A stretch of DNA of 64,000 bases from Desertimonas flava (GCF_003426815.1 NZ_QKYK01000012.1:62001-126000), one strand, 5' to 3'; numbered from the stretch's first letter, positions 46,109 to 55,406 are shown. Numbers and translations are program-made. Notes: generated by a model not told the origin, from the letters alone.

Positions 46109-46927
46109 ATGCTGAGGATCCCGCAGGCCGATATCGGAATGCGCAGTCAGGGCAATCGCTGGTTCCCGGGCAGCGCACGCGTCGAGTGTCCGTGTTGCGG
46201 GCGACTCGGCTCGATCACGTTTCCTCCCTACGACCCCGGTGTCGTCGTCCGGCAGCAATGCCCGAACACCGAGTGCCGGACAGCGTTTCACTTCCTGGTC
46301 ATTGAGGGGGAGGGAAGCATTCGTCGCGGGGATTGGCGTGGAGAACTCTGGATGCATCCGCCAGCCCGCAAACAGCGACAGCCGAAGCCACTCGACACGA
46401 TCGATGAGATCAACGCACACCTCCGTGAGGACTACGAGGAAGCGGTCGACCTCTTCAACCAGAGGTACTGGCGACCAAGCGCAGCGGCGGCGGGACGAGT
46501 CGTCGAAGGCATCGGACGTGACCGAACCGGTACCGACTCGATGCTCGGACGGCTCCGCACCGAACTCGTCGAACACGGCTTCACCGGGCTGGCAGCTGAC
46601 GTTCTCGAAGCCATCAACAAGGCCCGCAACTCCGCTGCGCACTACGACACCAAGGCGAACGTCGGCGAGATGTACGCCGAGGCCATGCTCGACCTCGCTG
46701 AGTCGGTCATCGATCTCGCCTACCTCGCACCGCGGCGCATTTCGCTGCTCACGCACCTCATCAACGGTGGTACCGGGGCCGACACCGAGATCGCCGACAT
46801 CGCCCGGCGGGCGGCAGAGATGCAGCGCGTGTACGACTCCGGCGGCATGACGGCGATGGTGCAGTGGCTCGCGCGCAAGCACCCCCAGAGCCCGGCACCA
46901 GAGGAATCCCATCCAGATGTCGAGTGA
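46109..46927 (+). CDS. Zinc-ribbon protein with DUF4145-like domain
   Basis: 272 residues. An N-terminal Cys4 knuckle (ECPCCGRLG ... QQCPNTECRT, about residues 27-56) likely binds Zn. The region about 110-215 (SAAAAGRVVEGIGRD, LRTELVEHGFTG, NKARNSAAHYD) fits the DUF4145 helical domain found in accessory and defence loci. A TGAGGA ribosome-binding site precedes ATG 46109. The last 11 bp overlap the next gene. Cargo or anti-phage function is possible but unproven. Confidence 0.65.
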   Translation: MLRIPQADIGMRSQGNRWFPGSARVECPCCGRLGSITFPPYDPGVVVRQQCPNTECRTAFHFLVIEGEGSIRRGDWRGELWMHPPARKQRQPKPLDTIDEINAHLREDYEEAVDLFNQRYWRPSAAAAGRVVEGIGRDRTGTDSMLGRLRTELVEHGFTGLAADVLEAINKARNSAAHYDTKANVGEMYAEAMLDLAESVIDLAYLAPRRISLLTHLINGGTGADTEIADIARRAAEMQRVYDSGGMTAMVQWLARKHPQSPAPEESHPDVE

Positions 46928-47174
46928 CGATGCTCGCGGGCCGGAGCACTTCGACGGCGAGATGTTCAAACTCGAACTCGGCGTCATGCGAAACGACCTG
47001 GTCGAGGCGCTCACGAATCTCGACATCGCACGGCTGTGCTACCTCGCCATGTCGCCCGACGATCAAGTCGGACTGGACGCTCTCGATCCGATCAAGGACC
47101 TCGAGTACCGAGGGGCCGAGATCGCCAGGCGGGCGGAGCGGCTGCGTCTGCACATGTTCGGCAACGACCGGTGA
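46917..47174 (+). CDS. Small coupled protein downstream of the DUF4145 gene
   Basis: 85 residues, helical and acidic (FKLELGVMRNDLVEALTNLDI, DLEYRGAEIARRAERLRL). ATG 46917 overlaps the DUF4145 stop by 11 bp, so translation is coupled. No known domain; a two-gene unit with the preceding protein is likely. Confidence 0.55.
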   Translation: MSSDDARGPEHFDGEMFKLELGVMRNDLVEALTNLDIARLCYLAMSPDDQVGLDALDPIKDLEYRGAEIARRAERLRLHMFGNDR

Positions 47175-47203
47175 CGGGGGCACCCTCGCACCACGAGCTG
47201 GGG

Positions 47204-47527
47204 TCAGTATTCGTCTGAACCGTACTCGTCCACCTTGAAGACGGTCTTATCCACGCGCCGTTCGTGCTCCCAGGCGAGGTGACGAGCCCAGAGCCCGACG
47301 AGCACGACCGAGCCGCCGACCGCGACGGAGATCGCATGTGGCGCTCCCCAGTTAGCAGCGAGGCCCGTCAGCCCGAGCACAGCACCGACGATCGGAACCA
47401 CGACGAGCGCCATCGACGTCTTCGCTATGCGCTTGGGAGCGCGAGCAGATTCCACGAATCCGCCGAGCATGAACACAGCTGAGAGTGTGACGATCGCTGA
47501 CCAAAAGTCGGGGTCACCTTTGTCCAT
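47204..47527 (-). CDS. Small membrane protein at the 3' end of the late operon
   Basis: 107 residues with three hydrophobic segments (about 8-27, 36-58, 62-80), then a charged tail (RHLAWEHERRVDKTVFKVDEY). It follows the terminase gene by 30 bp on the same strand. A holin-like role is conceivable from size and topology only; no lysin is nearby. Confidence 0.5.
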   Translation of the reverse strand: MDKGDPDFWSAIVTLSAVFMLGGFVESARAPKRIAKTSMALVVVPIVGAVLGLTGLAANWGAPHAISVAVGGSVVLVGLWARHLAWEHERRVDKTVFKVDEYGSDEY

Positions 47528-47557
47528 CCCAGTGATCGTTGCAGGTCGGCGAAGGAG

Positions 47558-49072
47558 CTAGAGAAGGGGGCCGCCGTACACCGTGGGCACGCCGTGGTTG
47601 TGGACGGCCCAGTGTGCGAGACTGACGGCGATCAGTGCGGCGTGGTCGCCACCGTCGGCGTGGCGGTCGATGCCCCAACGGTCACGACTGAACCTCGGCC
47701 GGGCCGCCGTGATCGCCTCAGCGAGCTGCTCGTCGTCCTGGTGGGCGATGCGGCCGTCGGTGATCGCTGCGGCGAGTTCACCGGCCGCAGTGTGGATGTC
47801 GGCGGTGCGGGCCTCGATCACGGTGACGCCGGCCCGCTCGAGCGCGGCGATGGTCCAGGCGAGCGGTCCGAGAGCGTCGACGACGACCGGTGCCGAGTCC
47901 CGGTTGGCGTACGTGGCGATGGTGTCGACGATCCAGGCGACGCCCGGCTCGTTGAAGAACACCTCGACCGCGACGAGGTCGGGTCTGCCCGCGGCCTCAC
48001 CGGCCGCGGCGATGACGGCGTGGTCGCCGTTGGGGTCGGCGTCGATCGCGTACATCAGCTCGCCGGGATAGGCGATGTCGATCACCGGGGCGGCGGCCCA
48101 GGCGTCGACGTCGAGGAGCTGGAGCTCGGGTCGGTTGGTGTGCATGCAGAGGTACTCCTGTCGGAACTGGTGGGCCGTCATCGACTCGGCCTCGATCTGC
48201 AGGTAGGCGGTGGACAGGCCGTTGGGCTGATCGAGCGTCGGGATCGTCGTCGCCCACACGTCGGGGTCGTAGATGTCGGCGTCATCGGCGGCGGACCACT
48301 CGAACCAGGCCCGTGACCGGTCGCCCTCGGCGACGGCCCGGCGGCCGAGCTCGCGCTCAGCGTTGAGCAGCGTCGACGAGTCATCGCCGGCGTTCGACAC
48401 GATGACGAGCTGGGCGCCGATGCAGCCGATCGCACCGTCGCGCTGCGCCTGCGTCGGCCGTGTCGAGCCGAGCAGCGCGACGGTGTGGGCGAGGGCCTCG
48501 TCGATGATCACGAGGTCGAACTTCGAGCCACGCGGCCCGGTGTCCGACGGCGTGAACACGCTGTACGCCGAGCCGTTTCGGAACCGCACCGACTCGTCAC
48601 CACGCTGACGCACGACCCGGTCGACCTCGCTGCGCAGGTCGGACGACATGATCATGTCGACGTGCTCGAAGAACCGCTTGAGCGCGGCGGCGCGGTCCTG
48701 CGCCGTGAACCCGATGTACTGCGGCACGATCCGCTCGAGCCCGACGAGCGCGGCGACGTCAGGCAGATCCGGCAGCATCGCCTGCGTCGCGATGCGCACC
48801 GCGGCCCGCGTGGTCTTGCCGGTCTGACGGCCAACGAGAACTCCGACGATCTGCGCGGCGAGCCGCAGCCGCGACGCTCCCGGGTGCCGGGCCGACGGGT
48901 CACGCTCGACGAACTCGCCCGACACATCGGCGACGTACTGCTGCCACGGATGCAGCTCGAGGCCCATCGCGTCGGCGATCTGCGTCTCAGCGGTGCCGAG
49001 CGTGGGGCGCGTCGGATCCCGCGGTGTGCCGAACCGAGGTGGCACGAGCCGGGCCATCGTCGTATCGGTCAT
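47558..49072 (-). CDS. Phage terminase large subunit
   Basis: 504 residues from ATG 49072. The ATPase domain has VGRQTGKTTRAAV (Walker A, about 78) and FDLVIIDEA (Walker B with catalytic Glu). The RNase H-like nuclease has Asp residues in YAIDADPNGDHAV, VVVDALGPLAW and RHADGGDHAALIAVSLAHWA. It packages DNA into proheads. The ATG overlaps the HNH stop by 4 bp. Its presence means the element can direct its own packaging. Confidence 0.9.
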   Translation of the reverse strand: MTDTTMARLVPPRFGTPRDPTRPTLGTAETQIADAMGLELHPWQQYVADVSGEFVERDPSARHPGASRLRLAAQIVGVLVGRQTGKTTRAAVRIATQAMLPDLPDVAALVGLERIVPQYIGFTAQDRAAALKRFFEHVDMIMSSDLRSEVDRVVRQRGDESVRFRNGSAYSVFTPSDTGPRGSKFDLVIIDEALAHTVALLGSTRPTQAQRDGAIGCIGAQLVIVSNAGDDSSTLLNAERELGRRAVAEGDRSRAWFEWSAADDADIYDPDVWATTIPTLDQPNGLSTAYLQIEAESMTAHQFRQEYLCMHTNRPELQLLDVDAWAAAPVIDIAYPGELMYAIDADPNGDHAVIAAAGEAAGRPDLVAVEVFFNEPGVAWIVDTIATYANRDSAPVVVDALGPLAWTIAALERAGVTVIEARTADIHTAAGELAAAITDGRIAHQDDEQLAEAITAARPRFSRDRWGIDRHADGGDHAALIAVSLAHWAVHNHGVPTVYGGPLL

Positions 49073-49362
49073 CGCGGCAGCGAACTCCTGGAGGCCGGCC
49101 GCTTCACGCGTGCGCCACGGCGACGCCGGTTGGCGTTGGCAACCCTCCACCCTCCGGATTCCTGGTTGCACGACAGGTGCGCCGGCAGCAGCCGGCAGCA
49201 GCCCGACCCCGCCACGTGGGTGTGCAGCCCGAGCGCCGGGACGTGATCGATCGACCGCGCCCCGACCTTGCCGCACAGGTGGCAGCGCGCCGGCGTGCGA
49301 CGCAGCTGCTCGAGCGCCCGCACATAGGCCGGCTCACCGTACGGCGACCCACGGCGCGGCAT
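49069..49362 (-). CDS. HNH endonuclease next to terminase
   Basis: 97 residues from ATG 49362 (MPRRGSPYGEP); an in-frame codon at 49437 would add 25. CHLCGKVG, SIDHVPALG, and LLPAHLSCN give the Cys pair, the catalytic DH and the closing H/N-C of HNH enzymes. In many siphophages such an HNH sits beside the large terminase and is needed for cos cleavage. No small terminase is recognised. Confidence 0.8.
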   Translation of the reverse strand: MPRRGSPYGEPAYVRALEQLRRTPARCHLCGKVGARSIDHVPALGLHTHVAGSGCCRLLPAHLSCNQESGGWRVANANRRRRGARVKRPASRSSLPR

Positions 49363-49475
49363 CACCGCTCCCGGCCCGCCAGCACCTCGCCGACACACAC
49401 ACCCGAAGGACAGTGTCCGGCTGGGACGGCTACACAAAAAACTGGCTGTGACCTGGGGTTATGGTTCCGCATCGT

Positions 49476-49898
49476 TCAGCTGGCGCGTTCGAGGATGGGC
49501 GGCGGCGTCTCGGCTTCGACGATGTCGGGTGGGCACATGGCGTCGACGCCGATGGTGACCTCGACGGTGAGGGTGAGCCCGGTGTGGTCGCGGTCGGTGG
49601 GTGAGCTGGTTTGGCTGCCGGTCCATCGGATGCCCGGGGTGGCGTCGATGGCGTCGCAGACTTTGGCGGTGACCTCGTCGAGGCCGGCGATCTGGGCGTG
49701 GTCGGCGCCGTCGTAGGAGATGACGACGGGGACTTGGGCGACCTTGAAGGTGCCGCCGCCGGATTGGCGGTGGCCGGGTGCGGCGACGCCGAGGTAGATG
49801 CATGGCATCGCCTCTGACCCGTAGGGGTGGACCCGTCCGGGCAGGACCGGCTCGAGCGTGTCGACGATGAGTTGGCGGGCTTGGGCGAGGCGGTTCAT
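49476..49898 (-). CDS. Phage tail-completion-like protein (uncertain)
   Basis: 140 residues from ATG 49898. The layout (RLAQARQLIVDTLEPVLPG, VHPY, PVVISYDGADHAQIAGLDEVTAKVCDAID, LTLTVEVTIG) resembles small head-tail/tail-completion proteins of siphophages that lie between capsid and tape-measure genes. It overlaps the upstream gene by 4 bp; the stop is at 49476, 113 bp before the HNH start. Confidence 0.5.
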   Translation of the reverse strand: MNRLAQARQLIVDTLEPVLPGRVHPYGSEAMPCIYLGVAAPGHRQSGGGTFKVAQVPVVISYDGADHAQIAGLDEVTAKVCDAIDATPGIRWTGSQTSSPTDRDHTGLTLTVEVTIGVDAMCPPDIVEAETPPPILERAS

Positions 49899-50167
49899 GG
49901 TGCGGGTTCTTTCCAGTCGGGGTCGGTGATCCACGCGATGGCGAGCTCGGCCATGAGTGCGTGGGGGTCGCGGTCGACGAGTTCTGCGACGCGTCGGATG
50001 TCGAGGGCGACGATGTGGGCGAGGCGTTCGGTGACGGCGGCGTGGAGCTCCGGGTTTCTGGTGAGCGCGGCGAGCGCGGGGCGGCCGAGTTCGTTCCAGT
50101 CGTCGATCGCTGCGGTGGCGAGTTCGATGACGGCGGCCGTGATCGAGTCGTCGTTGGGGGTGTTCAT
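49895..50167 (-). CDS. Small protein between tape measure and tail protein
   Basis: 90 residues, helical and acidic (DSITAAVIELATAAIDDWNEL, AELVDRDPHALMAELAIAWI). Four-base overlaps on both sides place it inside the coupled morphogenesis operon. A tail assembly chaperone would fit the position, but usual chaperones lie upstream of the tape measure and use a frameshift, so I leave it unassigned. Confidence 0.55.
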   Translation of the reverse strand: MNTPNDDSITAAVIELATAAIDDWNELGRPALAALTRNPELHAAVTERLAHIVALDIRRVAELVDRDPHALMAELAIAWITDPDWKEPAP

Positions 50168-52809
50168 CGCTCCACCAGCCGTGAGCCGTCGATGCGTGGT
50201 GTGTGGCGGATGTAGGCGTCCATCGGCACGCGGACCGTACCGACCCGCGCCTGGAAGTCGGCGGCCGTCGGGAGGTCGATCGTGCCCGTGACGAAGTTGA
50301 CGCGGACGGTGCGTTCCTCGACGAGTCCGTCGACCTGCCGCTCGAACTCGCCGCTGTTGCCGATCTCGAGGTCGGCGGTGATGGTTTGGCCCTTGAGGTC
50401 GGCGAACACGTCGCCGTCCTTCGCCAGCGACGTGTCGAGCTCGACGGCAACCTTCGTGGTGCGGTCCTTCGTGACCTCGCCGATCGTGTCGTCGAACTGC
50501 TTGGTCACGGGGAGGATCCCGACCTCGACGGTCGGCTCGGACTCCTCGATCGCATCGATGTCAGCTTCGAGGCCGTCGACGATGGCCTTGAGGTTGACGG
50601 GGACTTCCCAGTCGGGGGAGGCGGCTTCCAGCTCGGCGATGGCCAGCTGTGCTGCTGCGACGGGGTCCTCCAGGCTGAGCGCAGCGATCCGCAACTGCAC
50701 CTCCGGCGGCAGCCCGTCGATCACACCCTTGATCGAGTCGAGGATGCTGAGCGCCTGCTGCTCGTTCGAGATCACGATCGCCGTCTCCACCTGGGGCGGC
50801 AGCAGATTCAGCGCGCCGAGGATCTCTTGGATCTGCTCGTCGGACTCGACGCCGGCGGCGGTGAGCGAGTCCGTGATGGCACGGCGGGTGTCCTCGGCCC
50901 AGCGTTGCACCTCGGGGGCGCCGCCGGCTTCGAAGGCCTGCGCCATCTCCGACTGAACGTTGTCCCGGAACCCCGAGAGGGCCTGCAGCACGGGCTGGAG
51001 CTCCTCGGGCATGTTCAGCACCTCGTCCCAGCTGTCGGGGACGAGGTCGAGGTTGGCGAAGTCCTCGGAGCCGAGCTCGTCGCGGAGTTCCTTCACCGCG
51101 TCGCCGAGCGAGTTCATGCCGTCGACGAACGACACGAGCTCGATCGACTGGGTGAGTTCGCTCATCCGCTCGAGGCCGTCGGTCGCCGCTGTGAACGCCT
51201 CACCGCGCAATGCCGCTGCGTCGAGGCCTTCGGCGATGTCGGCGAGGCTGTCACCCATCGCGTCGATCGCCGCCTTGGCGTCGTCGGCGCCCTGCCTCTG
51301 TGCTTCCCAGAACTCGAGGCCCTTGTCGAGCACGGTGTCGAGATCCCAGCCGGTCTGTTCGATCACGGCGTTGATCGCCTGCCACTGCGTTTCGCTCGGC
51401 TCGAGCCCTTCGCGGAGCGAGTTCGCCGCGTCGGCGATCAACGCCCACGTGAGGCTTGTCGGGTCGATCTCACGGTTCGCGTCTGCCCACCGCCGAGCGG
51501 CATCGGCCGCCGTGTCGATCTGCCCGGTGATCTGCGTCCAGATCTCCCCGGCGGTCGCTTCGGGGTTCGCTGCTTTCGCCGCGGCGATGAGTGCCGCGGT
51601 GGCGGGGTCGGCTGCTGCGGCGACCGACAGCAGCTTCTCGGCGTAGCCGTCCCAGTCGTTGTCCTGCTGAACGTCGTTGAGCTGCTCGAGCGCCCCGATC
51701 TGCTCCCGGTACTGGTTGACCAGCGCGAACGCGGCGTCCTCCTCCATCCCCCACGTGTTGATCAGGAACGACGCGGCGTCGTCGAGGCTTTCGATGTTGT
51801 GCACCATCGCGGCGACGGCGTCGATGTGCTCGGGCGGGATCCCGGCCGCCTCGGTGAGCGCGCGCATGGTCGGCATCGCGCTCTCGGTGTCACGCTCGAG
51901 ACCGGCGATCGTCTCGCCGAGGTCCTCCCACGTCAGCCCGACCGCTCGGAGCGCCTCGTCGATCTTGTTGATCTCGCCGTAGTTCTCCTCGCCGGCGAGC
52001 GCCGTGGCGATCGATGCGCCGAACTGCTCGAACGCGTCGCCGCTCGTTTGCGCCGCGCCTTCGAGCCCGCTGACACGGTTCTCGAGTTCGTCGAGCAGGC
52101 CGGCGGCCTCGATCGCCGCGTCAGCAACGGCGGCGGTCTGTTCGGCGGTCCGTTCGGCGCGGGTGCCGAACGCCTCGAACGCTTGCGTCGCCGCGAACCC
52201 TGCGGCGGCCACGCCGAGCATCGGCCCGGCGACCTTCGCGAGGTTGCTGAGTGAGATGTTGCCGTCGACGGCGTACTCGACGAGCTGGCCGAGCCCGACG
52301 CCGAGGGTGCCGACGGCGCCGCCGAGCTCACCGAGGTCCTGGGCCGTGTTGCCGGCCAGGTTGGCGAGCACGCTGCGGGACTGGTCGCCGGAGGCACGGA
52401 CCCGGCCGAGTGCGCCGTCGACGTTGGTGAGGCCGGAGTTGACCGCATCGAGCTTGATCTGATCGACGCGTTCGATCACGTCGGCAAACTCCTTCGCCTG
52501 CGCCTCGATGTCCTCGAACGTGAGACCCATCGACCTCAAGTTGGCGACCATCTCCTCGACGCGTGGCTGGTCGAACGCGGGGCCGAGCGCGTCGCCGATG
52601 GCCTTCACGGCGTCGACGGTGCCCTGCAGTTCCGTCTCGGCGTCGTCGGCGAGCGCTCGGAGCGTCTCGAGGGCTTCGGTGACGCGGCTGGGGTCGGTGT
52701 CGCCGAGCTCGTCGAGGCGGTCCTCGAGGCGTTCGACGGCGTCGGTGGCGTCGTCGATGCCGGAGGTGTCTGCGTCGAAGCCGACGCGGTAGGTGTATGA
52801 ATCGCTCAC
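50164..52809 (-). CDS. Phage tail tape measure protein
   Basis: 881 residues from GTG 52809, which has a GAGGAG ribosome-binding site just upstream. Coiled-coil N-terminus (DAVERLEDRLDELGD), long helical stretches, a hydrophobic patch at about 180-215 (AGNTAQDLGELGGAVGTLG and VAGPMLGVAAAGFAATQAF), and a repetitive acidic C-terminal half are typical of tape measures, which set tail length. At about 0.15 nm per residue it would imply a tail near 130 nm; this is a family rule of thumb, not a measurement. Confidence 0.85.
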   Translation of the reverse strand: MSDSYTYRVGFDADTSGIDDATDAVERLEDRLDELGDTDPSRVTEALETLRALADDAETELQGTVDAVKAIGDALGPAFDQPRVEEMVANLRSMGLTFEDIEAQAKEFADVIERVDQIKLDAVNSGLTNVDGALGRVRASGDQSRSVLANLAGNTAQDLGELGGAVGTLGVGLGQLVEYAVDGNISLSNLAKVAGPMLGVAAAGFAATQAFEAFGTRAERTAEQTAAVADAAIEAAGLLDELENRVSGLEGAAQTSGDAFEQFGASIATALAGEENYGEINKIDEALRAVGLTWEDLGETIAGLERDTESAMPTMRALTEAAGIPPEHIDAVAAMVHNIESLDDAASFLINTWGMEEDAAFALVNQYREQIGALEQLNDVQQDNDWDGYAEKLLSVAAAADPATAALIAAAKAANPEATAGEIWTQITGQIDTAADAARRWADANREIDPTSLTWALIADAANSLREGLEPSETQWQAINAVIEQTGWDLDTVLDKGLEFWEAQRQGADDAKAAIDAMGDSLADIAEGLDAAALRGEAFTAATDGLERMSELTQSIELVSFVDGMNSLGDAVKELRDELGSEDFANLDLVPDSWDEVLNMPEELQPVLQALSGFRDNVQSEMAQAFEAGGAPEVQRWAEDTRRAITDSLTAAGVESDEQIQEILGALNLLPPQVETAIVISNEQQALSILDSIKGVIDGLPPEVQLRIAALSLEDPVAAAQLAIAELEAASPDWEVPVNLKAIVDGLEADIDAIEESEPTVEVGILPVTKQFDDTIGEVTKDRTTKVAVELDTSLAKDGDVFADLKGQTITADLEIGNSGEFERQVDGLVEERTVRVNFVTGTIDLPTAADFQARVGTVRVPMDAYIRHTPRIDGSRLVER

Positions 52810-52819
52810 GGTGTGCTCC

Positions 52820-53287
52820 TCACTGGCGGAAGGGGTTGTTGGCGCGAGCCGACTGGTCGGCGGCGCGACGGATCGTGGTTTGGGCGGTGCGGGTGGCGTT
52901 GCGCCAGAGGGGTCGGCGGCGGGTGCCGGGGTGCTGCACGGTCTGCGCGTAGCGGCCGCTGTCGAGCTTGAGGACGCGGCCGCGGCGAGGGCGGATCGTG
53001 TGCGCCTTGGCACCGGAGGCGAGCCCCCATGCGGCGCGTGGTGAGGCCGACAGCTCGAGCGCGGCGCCTGCGTTGCTGCCTGAGACGTCGGTGTCGACGT
53101 CGAGCCGCATCCGGGCGTTCGAGAGCGTGAGGCTGCCGCGTTCGGATCGGACCGCGTCGAGGACGGCGTCGGCCGCTGGTAGGGCGACGTCGGCGGCGAT
53201 GGTGCGTGGGAGTTGCTGGGCGCGGCGTGACGCGCCGGCGAGGGCCCGGCCGAGACCACCGGCGCCGGAGGCGTTGACGCGGATCAC
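52820..53287 (-). CDS. HK97 gp10-like minor head-tail protein (uncertain)
   Basis: 155 residues, basic. RVNASGAGGLGRALAGASRRAQQLPRTI and AVLDAVRSERGSLTLSNARM resemble gp10-family neck proteins, and the Arg-rich tail (RRRPLWRNATRTAQTTIRRA) suits DNA contact. It overlaps the upstream gene by 4 bp and ends 10 bp before the tape measure start. Confidence 0.55.
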   Translation of the reverse strand: MIRVNASGAGGLGRALAGASRRAQQLPRTIAADVALPAADAVLDAVRSERGSLTLSNARMRLDVDTDVSGSNAGAALELSASPRAAWGLASGAKAHTIRPRRGRVLKLDSGRYAQTVQHPGTRRRPLWRNATRTAQTTIRRAADQSARANNPFRQ

Positions 53288-53562
53288 AGCTGGCGTCCTT
53301 CGCTGCTGGAGGCGAGGTGGTCGAGCAGCTCGGCGTCGAGCGCTTCGACCTCCGAGCGTCCGAGTTCGATCGCGTATTCGAGGAGCTGCTCGTGCAACAT
53401 CTCGATGCAGGTGCGGAGCGCGGCACGGCTCTCGACGTTCGCTTCGAACATCGCCACGATGGCGCGCTGCTCGGCCTGAGCCTGGGCGAGCTCAAGTACG
53501 GCGGCTTGGAGTCGCAGCTTCGTGGCGCGGTAGCCGCGGCGGTCGTCGTCGAGCGTGCTCAT
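53284..53562 (-). CDS. Small helical protein of the morphogenesis operon
   Basis: 92 residues forming one long amphipathic helix (RATKLRLQAAVLELAQAQAEQ, HEQLLEYAIELGRSEVEALDA). Overlaps of 4 bp on both sides. It could be a scaffold or chaperone by shape and position; no family recognised. Confidence 0.5.
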   Translation of the reverse strand: MSTLDDDRRGYRATKLRLQAAVLELAQAQAEQRAIVAMFEANVESRAALRTCIEMLHEQLLEYAIELGRSEVEALDAELLDHLASSSEGRQL

Positions 53563-55406
53563 GCTGTGCGACTCCGGTAGCTGGTAACGCCGGCGTCGGC
53601 GTACGCGCCGCGGTGCTCGAGGGCGACGGCGTCGAGGTGGACGTTGGTGCGCCAGCGGACGCCGTCGCGTTCGATGGTGCCGCCGGGTCGTTCGCGGAAC
53701 TCGATCGACAGGCCCGTGACGCCGTTGGCGAGGAGGTCGGCGACGTCGGCGCGGCGGGTGCTGATCACCTTGAACTCGCCGTGCAGCCCGTCAGTGTGCT
53801 CTTCGAGCGAGGTGGCCGGGCCGAGGTAGCCAAGGCCGGCGCCGCCGTGCTTGTGGCGCAGGTCGACGCCGGCAACGGCACCGCCGGTCTGGCCCGCGAA
53901 CGCACCCCGGCGGAAGCCTTCGCTGTAGCGGTCCCAGGTGCCGTCGGGTCGCGGGTCGGCGACCCGGGCAGAGACGTCGAACGGCACCAGCCGCCCGAAC
54001 AACTGCCCCTCAGACATCTCGAGGTCGGCGGGGAACGATCGCACCAGCAGCGCCCGGGCGGCGGGGCGGGCGCGGTTGGGAGCGGCTTCGGCGAGTCGTC
54101 GATCGACGTGAGCGAGCGCGTCGTCCAGGCTGCCGGCCGGCGGCGCTGGCGGGTCGAGATCGACGATCGGGGTCGTGCTGCGGGTGTGGTGGTCCCACCG
54201 CTGGCAGGCCTCGGCGGCGAGGTCCCACAGCCGCCAGTAACGCTCCGGACGGGGCCGCGAGCTCGGGCGTGACTGTTCGACGTCGAACTCGATCCACTCG
54301 ATCGGTGACGGGGCCACGTTCGCCGGGTTACGCACGAGCGACACCTCGTTGATGCGGTCAACGAGGAAGTGCTCCTGGCCTTCGATGAGTCCGCCGCGGC
54401 CGGACTCGCCAGGACTGAAGTACCAGTCCTCGCCTCGCAGGATCGGCACGATCTGGTCGGCGAGACAGCGGGCGACGACTGCGACGCCGAGCGTTGGGCC
54501 TCGGGCGATCAGTTCGACCTGTCCGACGGCTTGGCGTGGCAGGTGCTCGAACCACACGGGGATGCGATCGGGCTGCTGTGGGTCGTAGTAGCCGGGCTTG
54601 GCCCAGCCGGCAGCCATTCGGCCGGTGCCGTCGCGGTGAAGGTAGATGCCCTCGGGCGTCGTGATGATGCCGAGCAGGGTCACGGTGTTGTCGGGCGTGA
54701 GCCGTGAGCGGTCGAACTGATGCCGGAGCTCGACCGTCGACCGCTTCGCCGGCTTGTCGTCCGGTGGCGGTGGTGGTGTGGCGTCGCCGTCGACGATGCG
54801 GGGCCGGGCACGTCCCTCGGCGGCGCGGGACACGAGGCTGCCGAGCATCGACGTCCGAGCTCGCCGCCAAAGCCCACCCCACGCCTCCGGCGCCGGGCCC
54901 TCTCGGGCGGTGTCGAACGGCAGGACCCGCGCTCTCACGGACCACGGCTCGCGGCGGTCGCTGGTCAGCACGAGACCGGTCAGGACGGCGTCGGTGCCGT
55001 CGAGGGCGTACTCGGCGGTGACCCACCAGTCGCCCGACTGGAGCGGCAGGTCGTACCAGCGGGCCCGGTGCCCGGCGCGGATCTCGCCGCGCGACATCAC
55101 GCGGCCGGCGACGGAGAGCCCGTCAGCCGCGGTGGTTTCGAAGTGCTCGACGTAGCCGACGGTCGCCCCGAGCGCCTTCGGGTGAAGCGAGACGATCGGC
55201 ACCTGCTCGCGGACCACGAACCGTTCCGGCAGCAGCGGCTCGCGACGCCACGACGGTTCGGGGTTCGGCACCCCGGCGGCCGGGACGATGCTCGCGCCGA
55301 TCGTCATCCAGCGTTCGGTGTTGGCGGCCGGGACGTAGTCGGTGGCGATCAGCCGGTCGACGTCGATCCTGCCGATCGCTCGTTCGAAGCCGTATGGGTT
55401 CTTCAT
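53559..55406 (-). CDS. HK97-type prohead protease fused to a large N-terminal region
   Basis: 615 residues from ATG 55406 (AAGGAG ribosome-binding site). The C-terminal ~170 residues are a complete HK97 prohead serine protease: GQLFGRLVPFDVSARV, YSEGFRRGAF, LRHKHGG (His), GYLGPATSLEEHTDGLHGEF and GLSIEFRERP (Ser). The middle region (about 240-400) has a second protease-like pattern (WFEHLPRQAVG, GEDWYFSPGE, RINEVSLVRNPANVAPSP), and the first 190 residues repeat VGYVEHFETTAADGL-like strands. Ordinary prohead proteases have about 150-220 residues. Confidence 0.8.
   Translation of the reverse strand: MKNPYGFERAIGRIDVDRLIATDYVPAANTERWMTIGASIVPAAGVPNPEPSWRREPLLPERFVVREQVPIVSLHPKALGATVGYVEHFETTAADGLSVAGRVMSRGEIRAGHRARWYDLPLQSGDWWVTAEYALDGTDAVLTGLVLTSDRREPWSVRARVLPFDTAREGPAPEAWGGLWRRARTSMLGSLVSRAAEGRARPRIVDGDATPPPPPDDKPAKRSTVELRHQFDRSRLTPDNTVTLLGIITTPEGIYLHRDGTGRMAAGWAKPGYYDPQQPDRIPVWFEHLPRQAVGQVELIARGPTLGVAVVARCLADQIVPILRGEDWYFSPGESGRGGLIEGQEHFLVDRINEVSLVRNPANVAPSPIEWIEFDVEQSRPSSRPRPERYWRLWDLAAEACQRWDHHTRSTTPIVDLDPPAPPAGSLDDALAHVDRRLAEAAPNRARPAARALLVRSFPADLEMSEGQLFGRLVPFDVSARVADPRPDGTWDRYSEGFRRGAFAGQTGGAVAGVDLRHKHGGAGLGYLGPATSLEEHTDGLHGEFKVISTRRADVADLLANGVTGLSIEFRERPGGTIERDGVRWRTNVHLDAVALEHRGAYADAGVTSYRSRTA

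Noticed and set aside
46239-46850. Plus-strand open frame overlapping the DUF4145 gene
   Set aside because: Ser/Thr/Arg-rich shadow; the other frame has a Cys4 knuckle and a recognisable helical domain.
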